DNA of 64,000 nucleotides, taken from contig JAULSU010000001.1 of the NCBI GenBank assembly GCA_030512335.1, positions 6,014,001 to 6,078,000 of the forward strand, read 5' to 3'. How positions within the stretch are numbered: the first letter of the stretch is position 1; every line of letters begins with the position of its first letter. This DNA is from Immersiella caudata. Its lineage: Eukaryota > Ascomycota > Sordariomycetes > Sordariales > Lasiosphaeriaceae. Position numbers and translations under genes: made by a program. This document shows, one piece after another, positions 36,194-48,138 of the stretch. Under the pieces are notes generated by a model, which was not told the DNA's origin, made no database searches, and was given only the letters and a program-made list of their open reading frames with translations.

Positions 36194-36818
36194 GGGGCGA
36201 AGCATCGTGGGACGGGTGGTTCTAGATGGGAGAGGAGTCAGAGGCGGTTGCGATGGTTGCGTTATTGCATCTCTGGATAGGGGTCGTGTTGTGATCATGT
36301 TACACATCCTGAACCTGACCTAAGACACGGGTATAGCCGAAAGAAAAGGTTGGGAATTATGCATCAATTGAAATGGGGTTTGTCCCCACCTAGGCCATCT
36401 GTTGTAATAGGTATCCTGAGACTGTTGCTTTGGATGATCCTTGTATGGGTTTGGGTATATCCCCGATTGAACTTCACCGTGTTGCTGTCTTACTTTATCA
36501 CTTGATCTTCCTACCTACCTAGGCAATTACCCGATTAAAGCAAAAAGAGCTCGCCTACGCCTGCAATATATGAGTTTTACAGCGGCAGTGGTTCCTCGCA
36601 CATATGATCTGTGCGACATCGCAGAAGAACAACAGATTTGACATCCCGTCACTTGTATTAAGCAAGGTAAACGCAGTCTAGAGATATATTTCAGACGACC
36701 TTTTTATTTTCAAGGTACCTGCCACCCATCCCTAAAGTCAATGCCAGCCATGTAACATTACACATTCGCCGTAACTATCATGCTTCCCAAAGAACCTTCA
36801 AAAACAGTTGCAAACATC
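36194..36818. other. intergenic between convergent genes
   Basis: The two flanking genes converge here. TACCTACCTAGGCAATTACC near 36510 is another copy of the dispersed CCTAGGTA-type motif. No gene seen. Confidence 0.5.
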
Positions 36819-39800
36819 TCAATCGACCCGGATGATAACTTTCCACCCCATGGCTCCTGCTTCTCTGATGGCACACGCCAGACACCCCCTTCGCCGCCGG
36901 CTGATGAGAGCGTTCCAGCCCTTCTCGGCGCAAAAGGCACGAGCGAGAATCTCCATATCTGACCCAAACTGCCTGCGTCTCGTCTCGGAGTGCATCTTCT
37001 TGGATGCGCTCTCGAAAGCTCGCTCAAAGGCTCCCCTTCCCCCTTCAGTGGGAGAAGCAACGCCAACCCTATTAGCGCTGTTCACTGAAAAGCTCGCCGA
37101 ATTTGCACTCTCCGTCCGGCTCAGCACAGGCGATAGGGGGATCTCATGCTCTTGTGGCAGAGGTTGGAACCCCGTGATACAATCGACTACAAGAACCTTC
37201 GCCGTGCTGTTTGATGCAGGTGTCAAACTCGGCCTGTGAGTGGACGAGTAGTTTCCGAGCAAAGCCTCGAGGGAGAAGTCCTGTTTAGCTAAAAGTTCGG
37301 ATAGGTGGAGAGCGGTGTATGTATAGTACTTGTGGAGGGGGTGTCCTGGTTCCGTCAGCTTCTTGCCATCGAGATTGATTAGACGGTACATACCGACAGT
37401 GCTAGCAGTCTTACTACCAGCCACGCCGTGGTGTCCAGAGAGGTCTACGTGCTGAATCGTTGGACTGGACGGGGACTTGAGGATTTTGACGTGCTGCGAA
37501 GGAACGCAGGGGTGTGCCGTCAAAAAGTTGATGTCCTTGGCTAGGAGATACGTGTGCTCTTTCCCTTCGTCCGAGTCGGACCGGGTCACTGTAAAAGACA
37601 CGGATGCGGTGTAGTTATGGATCGACGGCGCTTTGCTGATATCTGATAGAGGTGTGATGCCATGATCCGTGGTTGGAGTGCTCTGAACTGACTCAACTGG
37701 CGCATACAGACTGAGCGCCTTGAGCTCGATTCGAAGAACAGGAGGCGCTTTGTCCTTGTAGATGTTTTCAAATGGAATGATAAAGTCAGCTGGAAGTACA
37801 GACGAGGGGTCTGCGTCCCCAAGCACTCGCGACTCCCTCTCAACTGTGTGCTTTGCCCAGAGTCGAGCCTTCTTGTCGACGTCCCGAGCGTCCTCTGCAA
37901 GCCGTATTAGCTTCTGCGTCGTCACAAGAGTTCATTTATGCTTACCGGCAGTTTCCTGCACTTCGACATTCACCCAGCCATCGCTGAGACCTTCCGGCAA
38001 AATGTCGCTCGATATCCAACCCATACATTCAGCGGAGCCTTTTCCGGCCGCTAGTACGCGCCCAACAACACACGCCGTGCTCCAAAAACTCTTGCCAGAG
38101 TAAACGAAGCCACCGCATAAATTAGCCATGGGGCCCAGCTTCGCCATTGCGTCTTGGTCATTCTCCAACAGTGTTGCCATGAGAAAATGGCAGAGCCCCT
38201 CGCCTGGCAACATCAGACCGGAGACATAACTCTTAGAAAGCCAGCCGGAGGGGTGCAGAGCCGCCGAGATTTTTCTTCGTCGGGTTGTTTTACGCTTAAT
38301 CTGCGTCTCCGGATTCACTGATCCGCCAAAATACGATGATCGGTGACTTCCCGAAGCACCGCTGCCTGGGCTGGCGAGAGGTGTGTTGAGCGGAGTGCCC
38401 TCGGTGACACTGCGACAATTTTCTGTGATGTTGGCGGCGTACTCGACATCGGGCCACCGCAGCTGCTTAGCAAAGTGAACCAAGCCGTTAACTTGACGCT
38501 GGACATGTCTACCCTTGATGGCGTAAACGGGGCTGCGGTGATGAGCGTGATGAGAGCTACCGTGCTCGCGGGACAGCGACATCCGCTTGGTGAGCGTTGC
38601 CAGCCAGCCAGAATGTTTCTTTTCGTGAGGCGGCTCCAACAATTCGGACTTCACGACCTCAATATTCTCCAACCACGAGCGAGCAAGGTGGAGTGACCAC
38701 TTGACTGACTTATTGGCGTCCTTCTCAAACCGGAGAATCTCAGACGGCTTGATGCTCTCCACGCCAAGCTCTTCGCCCTCGGTTATAGCATCGAGCCGCA
38801 CCAACAGCTCACATGCCAAAAGAATCTGGATCAGCAGCCAATATCGCTCCTCGTGAATCTCAGTAACAGAATCCCCTGTCATGGTCGACCCTCCGTCATC
38901 AACTTCATCCTCCACAGGCTGGCCCCATAGTAGTTGACCCAGCCTGATACGCCACTCAACGTGGGAAAAATCAATCCACATATTTGGTGCGGCCAGGACC
39001 TTGACGAGCGCAGATATCTGAACCGAAAGGCTGTAAGGGTCTTTGTGATCCAGCACCTTGGTGGGGGGGTGCAGAATCTGGAGGAACAACTCATTGTAAA
39101 GTTCGCTCGAGACCCGACGTTCCCGGAGGTGTTGCTCGCTGTAACGGCGCCCATTCTTGATTAACTGCTCGAGGATAAGCGTCTCGTCCATGTGGCGAAG
39201 GCCGTCTTTGGAGGTCAGCATCCTCTGGCGTTGATCAACAATGGCTGGTGTCCTGGTGCCGAGGTTTTCAAAGCCCCATTGCTCTTCCTGCAGAGCATCG
39301 GCCACGCCGAGCTCAAGGGCGGCCTGGTAGCCCACACTTCCCTTCTCGAGGCCGGCCATGCTCAACATGCTGGGTCGCTCGCGGCATCGGGGGTAAAAGT
39401 GGGCGTGGCGCTTCTCCTCGGAGGCTTTCTTTGCGGTTGAGCGGTCACTGTGGACATCGCGGGTGATGTGAGGCCATGCTGTCACGCAGCCCCACGCCTT
39501 GTCTTCTATTTGGGTGTGGTCGGTCAAGTCGCGGATTTGGAGCTCCTCGTCCCACGGAAACGCCACCGACGGGTGTGGGGCGCCAGTGTAATGGCCTTCG
39601 GAACGCGCAAAATACTGCGGGGCGCCCGAGAACAGCTTCTCAACCTCGGATTCCGTCAGGGTCGCCATGATGCGGGCCAGCTTTAAGACGGGCTTCGCCG
39701 GAGGCAGTCGGGCTTCTTCGCTTCCGGGCGGCGGCGGCGAAGGCAACGGCTTGTTTGGGTTGAATGGAGAGCGCGGGGACAGCGGCGAGAGCGTCCCTGA

Positions 39801-40757
39801 GACCTGGATTGTTTGTATCACGAATCGTCAGCCCACACGCCCACAACACCTGCATGCATGCAGATGGCCTGGCCCGCAATGCTGCAGCGCTTCCCCAGAG
39901 TGCCCCACGAGAGCTCGTACGATTGGTGTAGCCAGACGATGAAGAGAGTTGTCGCAGTCACGCGGGCCCCGTCAGTGCGAGGGGCAGAACAGAAGACGGC
40001 GAACTGGAGACGAAGCAGCAACAGCCCCCAAGAACGAGAGAAAAGGAAATGGGGGGAACCCAAGGTTCAAGTATGATGAAGTCGATTGGATGAGCGGGTG
40101 ACGACACCGCCTGCAGCTCGCTCCCGAAAAAGATCAGAGGACTCGCGGCAACCTCTGCAAGAAATAAGGTACCGTCGTGATCGTCACGGCAGACAACGAC
40201 ACGCCAAGTACCAAGGACCAGCTGGTGCAACCAACCCGTGGCTGGAACAGCAACGAGGCAATTCGCCTGTGCATCTGCCTGATCTGCCTCCCAACTCGGA
40301 TCCGTGAACCTCGCCGTAACCTAGGTGTGGGTGACGGAAAGCAGCGGGTATGAACTGGGCACTTTTCTTTGAGGGTAGGGTGTCGGGTGTCGGGGTCGCA
40401 GGCGGAACAAGTGCAAATGCGGAGGGGTCGAGAATGCGGGGAGGGCATTTGTCTTACCGCTGATGCCTGTGGTTGCGAGGCCCCTCGCCCCCGCTGAGGG
40501 GTTCGAAGGGGTGATGGTGGTGGCTTCCCAACCAAGCGACTTCGAATTTCATACAGCAACTCTCGCGTCGAACCCCGTGGTTTCTTGTCGCCGTCTCCAA
40601 ATCCACCGGGACCGTCACTGGCCGCAGGGCTCCGGGGGCTATTCGGACTGCCGTTCCGACTTGCTTCATCTTCGGTGGTTTCAGGGCTCATCACTGGCGT
40701 GGACCCCTGCTGGTCAGTCCGCTTGGGCGACCGCCGAAGAAGGGCGAATGAGGGCAT
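36819..40757 (-). CDS. large conserved fungal protein of unknown function (about 1077 aa)
   Basis: Exons are 40458-40757, 37946-39803 and 36819-37894. The last intron (37895-37945, GTAAGC...CAG) is certain by phase. The first exon and its 654-nt intron are less sure: both edges fit GT-AG at phase 0, and the sequences joined are both Ser/Pro-rich, but no internal ATG test is possible. If the first exon is wrong, translation could start at the ATG at 39668. The core (IMATLTESEVEKLFSGAPQY, then SVAFPWDEELQIRDLTDHTQ, then WLLIQILLACELLVRLDAI) is mostly alpha-helical and soluble. A basic KRKTTRRRKI patch is present, and the end is Arg/Ala-rich. I recall such proteins as a domain of unknown function confined to filamentous ascomycetes (possibly DUF8004), but I am not certain of the family number. 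No catalytic motif is recognised. Confidence 0.75.
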
Positions 40758-42407
40758 CGTTGCGAGTTGTGTGCGCCAGCCAGCGATGTATGCGGCGGCC
40801 GTTGTGCACTCATCGAGGGAGCCCCGGAAACCCAACGGCTGCTTGCACCTGCGTTACGCGGGGCGGCCAGCACCGGGGCGGCGCCGGGCAACGTGCAGAT
40901 CTGGGGAACAGCTAACGGTCGGTCGATTCTGTGATGCGGGTCCCGTTCTCGAAGTCTGGGCATGGGTAACCAGCCGAGGTCAACGAAAGATGAAGAGAAA
41001 ACGAAGGAAGCGGGCAACGCTGGGACAGAGAATCGTACGATAAGATCGGAAGGTGAGGGAAACCGAATTGGATCCAGCTGGTTTGGGGAGGGTCGGGTAT
41101 GGGTATAGCAGCTGGGCTAGAGAGCATATACCAGGCCGCAATGTAGCTTGTCTCAGGCTCGTCACTTATATCGCGAAACACCCCATCCACACCACTCATG
41201 GATTGCGCCAGTACAAATCTGGGAGGCCAATGACGGCTGGCCATGGGGGGTGTTATTCAATCGCAAACCTTAGCTGATGATGCTTACAACGCTTAAAGGC
41301 CGCAGGTCCTGGTTGGTCGTGGCGCTCTGCCCTCGAAGCCCAACCCACGCCGTGCCCGTCGTCGGGTCGTCTTCCTCCACGAGGAATAATACCGGTTCTG
41401 TTCCTCGGAAGGAGGTGTCGGACCACCCACAGCCCCACGACCGGCGTGGCATTGTTTCGAGTTCAATCGTACCTCCGGACGACGCCGTAGCAGTGCAGAT
41501 TTCCTGCTGCGCGCGAGGCGCCATCGTAGCATCGCTTTATCGGCTCTTGCTTGGTAGAACTGGTAACTTGCTTGCACGTCAGGTTCATGGATCATGGGTC
41601 ATGTCCACGCAAACGGCCCCAGAAGCCGGGCGAACGACGCTGGTTACCCGCCAAGACCCCACCATATAGATCTCAAACGAGATCTGAGTGGGTGTGGTTG
41701 GTTCGTCCGTCCGTCCGTCAGAGGAGGTGGGATTGCTTCTAGAGCGCCGGGCGGAACTACATGTGTTCCCAGCCCATACATAATCTGGGCCTCGAAGCTT
41801 CAGGACCGTCGAGCTGATGATTCAGTCTGCAAATTTGCAAAGAGGCAGTCGCCCACATCCACCATGCACGCCTCACCAGGACGCACCACGTCATATGTGC
41901 TGCGATAGGCTGAATTTGTCTCGTCATGGGAATCCAGACCAAGTAGCGCGCCGCCAGCCCAGCCAACCACAGCCCGACGCTCGCGTCCCGCACACGGAGA
42001 GGCTCAACGGCGCACGCCGCGACCGCGCTCCCTAGGCTCGCCGAGGCGTCCCGGAAGAACGGGTATCTAATATTAAGCGGCGTTTAGGTCTGGCTCAGGC
42101 TTCGCGTCCAAGCAGCGGGGCTCCTCTCACTTATCAGCCGCCTGGGACACAATTCCACTGTAATCTCGGGGTATCATTTCCTGTCAACACCAATTGACGC
42201 GCAACCAAGTCCGCCGGTCCCTATCCGTCACCAGGGTCCACGGCGCAGATGCCAGGCGCTGCACCGGGGGCACCGAGAGCGCGACTACCGTGATGTGCCT
42301 CGCGTTCCTGCATGAGCAGCTCTCGCCGTCAGCCAGCCCGCCATCGCAACAGATAGATGAGCCAATCTGCTCTTAATGTTCCTCCCGTGCGCCAGCCCCC
42401 CGCTCGC
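40758..42407. other. intergenic, no supported gene
   Basis: About 1.65 kb. A short (GTCC)n run sits near 41705. Open frames of up to 152 codons overlap on both strands and lack domain features. Confidence 0.5.
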
Positions 42408-42973
42408 TCAAGCCGGAGGCGTGTCGTGGACAACAATGAGCAGATACTTCGCGTCGGGAACAATGACGAGCTCCTGCTTCTTGGTGCGCAGCCGTAACAG
42501 TTTTAATTCATCCTGCGCGCGTCAGTTACGAACCTTGTCCACCGCCAAGACATCTCGAGTGAAGCGGTACCTCGGTGTCCAACTCCTGCACCAGACCGCC
42601 TGCTGCACCAACAAAGTTCCAAACCATGGCGGCGAGCTCCTGAACATTCTGCTCTTGGCTGGAGGGCCCGGCGCCGGCGTCGCTGGAGGGAAAGGATCCC
42701 GTTGTCTGAGTCGCCACAGCGAAGCTGGCGGCCTTTGTTTTGCGGATTGAGGACACTTGGCCGCCTGTCTTCAGGATAGCCCCCGTTGCGCGGTCGAGGA
42801 CGATAGTCGCTTTGACGCCAGGTTTCTTGGAGAGACGGCCAAGCGTCTCCTCCAAGGCATCGGGACCGTTGGTCTGTGATGCAGTGTTAGATGAGAACCC
42901 CACGACTTTGACTTTGTGTGCAGCGCATTTTCGCCAGGAACCGGGGCCGCCGTACCAAAACCGCGTCTGACAT
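42408..42973 (-). CDS. Roadblock/LC7-family dynein light chain
   Basis: A 141-aa protein from exons 42956-42973 (only six codons), 42571-42873 and 42408-42512; introns are GTACGG...CAG and GTACCG...CAG. The spliced N-terminus MSDAVLTNGPDALEETLGRL is followed by KKPGVKATIVLDRATGAILK, the hallmark first strands of the Roadblock fold. The end is DELKLLRLRTKKQELVIVPD then AKYLLIVVHDTPPA, again standard. Roadblock light chains dimerise on cytoplasmic dynein intermediate chains; some family members instead scaffold GTPase regulators (LAMTOR/MglB type). An Ala/Ser/Gly insert around residues 65-85 is longer than in animal proteins. Divergent from ipi1 with 353 bp between starts. Confidence 0.9.
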
Positions 42974-43326
42974 GGCAAGACAAGCAGAAATGAGGTCGTC
43001 CAGCAAGTAATCTCTGTTTCAGCTGTGACGTGGTGCAGGAAAGACCGACGGTCATCGAGACAGTGCTGAGCAATCAGATGAGCTTCATTCCTGGCCTTCG
43101 ATTGGGCTCCGCGAAGCCCCATCAAATCGAACGACCTTGATGGGCAACCCCTGCCCCGCCGTGCCCGCATTTGGCCGTTCTGCCGTGCCTCACCGCCAAA
43201 ATTCCATTTTGACCCCTGTCAATCCCAACTTCAGCTGGTGATGCGCCGCTCAAAATGAGCCCGGCTCTGGTGCTCACACAATCCCGACTGGTACCCTAGC
43301 GTGTCCTGCGAGCCAATGAGGTCAGG
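42974..43326. promoter_or_regulatory. shared divergent promoter, Roadblock gene / ipi1
   Basis: 353 bp between the two start codons, so one intergenic region must serve both genes. No TATA box is evident. Confidence 0.5.
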
Positions 43327-44409
43327 ATGGGCTCTAGCAACAAGAAGAAGAAGGAAAAGAAGAAGGACTTCCAGAAAGCCAAGCTGAAAGTCGGAAAAGC
43401 CAAAGCGAAGGCCGCCAATTTTACCGATACTAGTTTCAAGGCCAAGTGTAGGTTTGCACTGGTGTGCCGTATACCGTTGTGAGTGAGCTCGCGCTAATTG
43501 TCCGCACCAGCCATCAGCGTCAACCAGCAGGCCATCTTGTCAGAGGGCATCGATGCTGTGGATCAGTTCAAGCAGAACCTGTCCCTCGCCGTCACCTCCA
43601 AGTCGGACAACCAGAGGCGGGACGCGCTCGCCTACCTTACCAACCAGATCTCGGCCACCCCGCCGAACAATCCCGTCGGGACCTCAGCCATCTTGACCAA
43701 GCTACTGCCACTCATTTCAGACACCTCGGCTACTGTGCGCACCAAGCTTCTGGCCCTCTTCCGCGCCCTGCCGCCAGCCGAAGTCCAGCCCAATGTCGAG
43801 AAAATTCTGATGTATGTCCGCGGCGGCATGGCCCACATGTCCAACATTATTCGCACAGATGCCTTGAGCATCATGGAGTGGCTCCTCGAAGTCGCCGGCG
43901 ACGAGGTCGTCTCCTGTCCGGGCGGGTGGCTGAAGACTCTAAACAGCTTCACCTCCATGCTGGGGTGGAACCCGAGCCTTGTTTCGGCCCTCAGCAACCA
44001 GGGGTGGACGTCTTCGTCCAAGCCCACGCTTGACGCTAGAAAGAGGGGTTCTGAAGCACAGGTCAAGCAGATCCAGGTGCTCACGCAGTTCTTGGTGGCG
44101 GGGTTCAAACCCGAGACACCAGAACGACATAATCCGAGGGCATATTGGGACAATATCTATCGGCTGCCAGGAACGCCCAGTCCTTTTGCGCATCTCAACC
44201 TTTTTGGGACGCCACGCGACGAAGACAGCGAGATGTATCCAGATCGGCCATTGAGGCAGCGTGTTTTTGACGCCAAGTGGAGAGGCGCCATCGCCGCAGG
44301 CGTGGAGGGCGCGAAGAAGGAGGGCGGTAACGTTGGGAGGGCCGCTGCTAGTCTAAACCGGGTTCTCAATGATGGGACCGGAGATGGTATTTTGTTGCCA
44401 GCCAGGTAG
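43327..44409 (+). CDS. ipi1: pre-rRNA-processing protein Ipi1 (TEX10 family)
   Basis: A 339-aa protein from exons 43327-43447 and 43511-44409; the intron is GTAGGT...CAG. The first 35 residues are a Lys-rich nucleolar-type tail (KKKKEKKKDFQKAKLKVGKA). NFTDTSFKAKSISVNQQ across the splice is the family signature. A HEAT-like helical repeat region follows (DALAYLTNQI, then LTKLLPLISDTSATVRTKLL, then SNIIRTDALSIMEWLLEVAG), matching the Ipi1 N-terminal domain at about 120-225. Ipi1 with Ipi2/Rix1 and Ipi3 forms the Rix1 complex, which acts with the Rea1 AAA protein in 60S ribosome maturation and ITS2 processing. Yeast and animal proteins agree in organisation. Frame intact. Confidence 0.93.
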
Positions 44410-44716
44410 CCCTGGCCCTAGTGTTGCGGTTGAAATTTCATGCGGACATTCCTGAGGAGGTCGGTGCATTGAAGACTGTTATATCTGGGCCCATTATAAA
44501 ATAGAATTCTAATCTCAGCCTAGATTCCCGATATGCTGTTGTGTTCTGCCGGATCCGGCTTGGTTTCGAGGCGGCTATGAAATCCCACCTTCCTTGCCGC
44601 TGGGTCGATTCCCGATTCCCTCCCTGAGAAGGCTTCAGAGCCAAATGAGGGCATGACACCCGATTGCAAGCCATGATTCCATTTCAGGCTTCTGTTTGTA
44701 GTGTCTCCAATTCTCT

Positions 44717-45030
44717 CTAAGAGTTTGTTTTCCTATCCACGCCGTGATAGTGCTTACGGCTTGGTGCAGAAAACCGGGCCCAGGCAGAGTAAACAAAGAC
44801 CCCCTTTTTAGTATCCATGGAGATGCCAACAACGAAACCGGCCTGCGCAGCACCCTTGGTATTAAATACATACGCCACTTACTTCTGTAGCCAGCAATTC
44901 TACGCAAACTCACCGTGCATGTCCTTCTTGCGCTCTTGTGACCTCCAATATGTTGAGGCACCTGTTTGTGTCTGCTGAGTACTGACTTGACAGCTTCCAT
45001 ATTCTCGGGAACCAGGGCACCTGTTTTCAT
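44717..45030 (-). CDS. possible small two-exon gene (84 aa), unrecognised
   Basis: Exon 44914-45030 starts with ATG and reads MKTGALVPENMEAVKSVLSR then HKQVPQHIGGHKSARRTCT. A 59-nt GTGAGT...AAG intron (44855-44913) joins it at phase 0 to exon 44717-44854, which reads GAAQAGFVVGISMDTKKGVF then VYSAWARFSAP. A GTAAGC inside exon 2 could start another intron and change the last 12 residues. The composition is more protein-like than surrounding frames, but the AAG acceptor is weak and I know no relative. The gene would converge with ipi1, ending about 300 bp from its stop. Listed as a candidate only. Confidence 0.25.
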
Positions 45031-46131
45031 TCTCTCTGCTTATCTCGGTGTTGCCTGGGGGCTGAAGCGCTGACCCATTGTGGTACCGCGTTTGTCCATG
45101 ATATCACAGCCAACGATCCCATCGCGTGTCGTTCCTGCTCACTGCCTGAGGCTTGTGGTTGGTTACGGGGAACCCATCTTGAGCCGTAAGTGAAGAATAC
45201 CAGCTAGTAGTGTTCATCTCATAATTTGGTAAGATACAATCATCCACTTCTCCGCTGTACGTACATCTCCTTTGATACCCAGCCCTAAATTTTGTGTCAG
45301 AGACTGTTGGTGGGCGTGTGAAAATCTCAGCAGCAGTCATTGTCGCGCTCCTTCCTCAAACGTTACATATTCGTGGCTACTCCTCCCTTCCTCTGCTTTT
45401 CTTCCTCTCAAACCACCACTTCTGGGCATCCTCTCACTTCCCAGTTTCCGCACCTCAACAATTCCCATTTCAGGCAGCTCACTTTTGAGCCAGCCACAAA
45501 GATCTCACAAAGCGTAAGCATCATTCTCAGCTCTCACTGCCTTGACAAATTCCACCCTCTGGCTGCAGTGCTTGGTTGGCCTCGCTATCTGGTGCTTGGC
45601 TCCTGCCTTTACATCCCACGGCTGAGCCTTCGTTGCCTGGCGCGTCTGGCCGTGAAAATTCATCCGCTCCTTCCTTAATCACCGAAAACAAACACTCCTC
45701 ACCCCGCCTCGCAGGTATATTTTCACCTGCTCTCCAAATTTCCCTCCCACTTTTCTTCCTTCCCACACACTCTCCGGTAGTAGCGTTCAGCCAGGCTTTG
45801 TTTGGTTCTGCCTTTTACCTCTCATCATCTATCACGCCCTACCTTTGCCTTCATCGTCTGATCGCCTTCATCTGAAGAACCTGCGCTCGACGCGAAGCCT
45901 TCAAGGTAAATTCGCCTCTCTGTCTTCCGCAGCATAATCGTCTCATCATCCTTTCGTCGCATCTTGGGCTCTTCGTTTGCCTGCTTGCCATATCATACAC
46001 TTCACCCCCCGTCGCAAGTTGCAAAACCGGTTGATTCTCCCCACCAAAACATCGTCCGATTTGGGAAAGTTCAGCATGCTGACTTGATTTTCCCCATTAG
46101 CATACCAGCAGACATCCGGAAAGTCTACAGC
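45031..46131. other. long pyrimidine-rich leader of the helicase gene
   Basis: From about 45280 the plus strand is strongly C/T-rich up to the ATG at 46132, as in highly expressed fungal genes. A 5'-UTR intron could start at GGTAAATTCG (45905) and end at one of several CAG sites up to 46111, but the exact acceptor cannot be fixed. Confidence 0.45.
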
Positions 46132-48138
46132 ATGTCCGACAATTGGTCCACCCCGGCTGCGGCCCCCGCCGCAGACACCTGGGGTACAAACGACATGGCT
46201 GCGGCCTTGCCTGACGTCAACCAGGACACTCATGACAACGGCGGCCAGGTTGGCGAGGATGGCGGCGCTGCCTCCGACGTCCAGCCGGTGGTCCAGGTTG
46301 TTCCGGACGCTCTTGAGGGATGGGTTAAGCCCACCGCTTATGATTACACCGGCGAGGCCCCTCGCGAGTGGGAAGGCAACGCGACTGTCTACGCTTGGGA
46401 CGGTGAGGAAGGTGACATTGGCCCCGAGTTTCCGGAGCTGGAGGCCCAGCTGTTCGGCAAGCCGGACGACCGGGTGCAGTCCCATGGGATTGACTTCACC
46501 AAGCAAGTTCATCTCTCATCACTCAGTAATATCTGCGGACATGACTAGCTAACATCTTCAGGATCAAGGAAATTGAGGTCTTCCAGGAAGGTCCGACCCG
46601 AATCTCTCCGATCAGAAAATTCGAGGACGCTGGACTGCATCCAGCGATGCTCGCAAACGTGAAACTTTGCCGCTATATTGTCCCGACGCCTATCCAGGAA
46701 TATTGCATCCCGGCAATCAAGTCCGGATATGATGTGATCGCCATTGCGCAAACTGGTAAGAAAAGCCCTTGCCTTGGATACCGCCCAGTTACTAACAATA
46801 TCTCTAGGCTCCGGCAAGACAGGAGCCTACTTGATCCCCATCATTGACAAGCTGATGGGCAAGGCCAAGAAACTTTGTGCGACGCGCCCCAACCCGAATA
46901 CCTACCGTCCGGGAATCGACACTCCGGCCCGCGCTGAGCCGCTCGTTGTCATTGTTGCTCCAAACCGCGAGCTCGCTATTCAGATCTTCAATGAAGCTCG
47001 AAAGCTGTGCTACCGCTCAATGCTGCGGCCATGCGTCATCTACGGAGGCGGCCCCGTGCGGGAGCAAATCGAGCAGCTCTCGAAAGGATGTGATATTCTC
47101 ATTGCATCCCCTGGCCGTCTGATCGACTTCATGGATCGTCCGTCGGTCCTCACGTTGCGTCGTCTACGATACCTCGTCATCGACGAGGCAGACGAGATGC
47201 TCCACGACGACTGGAACGAGGAGCTCACCAAAATCCTTTCCGGTGGTGGTAAGTCTTACACGACAGTGATCCTTCATGAGCCTGGCTAACAAATTGGGCA
47301 GAACAAGAAGAGGGCAACGTGAAGTATATGTTCTTCTCGGCGACCTTCCCGAAGCCGATCCGGGACCTCGCCAAAACCCATCTCGCTGAAACGCATGTCC
47401 GCCTTCGCGTCGGCCGTGCTGGGAGCACGACTAGCAACATCAAACAGAACGTTATCATGGTTGACACGCCGATGAAGAGACAGTGTCTCTTCGACCTCAT
47501 GAAATCTCTTCCGCCTACTCGCACGATTATCTTCGTGAACTCGAAGAGAGCTGCAGATGAGTTGGACGATTTCCTGTTCCACCAGGGAATCCCGTGCGTT
47601 TCGATTCACGCGGATAGAACCCAGAAGGAACGGGAGGCGGCCATGCGCGCCTTTCGTCGCGGCGACTCCCCGGTCCTCATTGCCACGGGTGTTTCGTCCC
47701 GGGGAATTGACGTTCGCAACGTCATGCACGTGATAAACTATGACCTGCCGTCAATGGATCACGGTGGCATTGAGGAATATACCCATCGAATTGGTAAGTT
47801 CTTTCCATTCTCGCAGATCGTGTGACCAGCACCTAACTCCTGCAGGCCGCACTGGACGCATTGGCCATCGTGGTCTGGCTTCGTCTTTCTATACGGACCG
47901 TGATGAGCCCATCGCCTCCGTACTCACCCGTACACTGATGGAGACGAAACAGCAGATTCCAGACTTTCTCCAGCCCTATCAACCCGAGGGTGCCGACAAG
48001 TTGAAGTTCGAGGCGGACTCGGACTTTGAGGACGATGCTGAGGGCGCTCAGGATGACGCCCAGAATGATGGCCAGGATGATACATCGTACGGTGATCAGA
48101 ACGGCACCAAGGATACTGTCAGTGACGACGGTTGGTAA
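46132..48138 (+). CDS. DEAD-box ATP-dependent RNA helicase, Ded1/Vasa-like
   Basis: A 596-aa protein from exons 46132-46502, 46562-46755, 46808-47248, 47302-47793 and 47846-48138. Intron 1 starts with GC (GCAAGT...CAG); the others are GT-AG. Helicase motifs in order: VPTPIQ (Q), AQTGSGKT (I), APNRELAIQ (Ia, usually PTRELA), ASPGRL (Ib), DEAD (II), SAT (III), IIFVNSK (IV), ATGVSSRGIDV (V, usually ATDVAARGLD), HRIGRTGRIG (VI). The N-terminus is acidic, with several Trp residues, and the C-terminal 55 residues are Asp/Gln/Asn-rich. The RGG tail typical of Ded1 is absent. Ded1-type helicases unwind mRNA leaders during translation initiation; the missing RGG tail and altered motifs Ia and V suggest a paralogue with a different partner. 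Catalytic motifs are intact. Confidence 0.9.

Noticed and set aside
41700..41725. Short GTCC repeat
   Set aside because: Only about four units, and no functional context.
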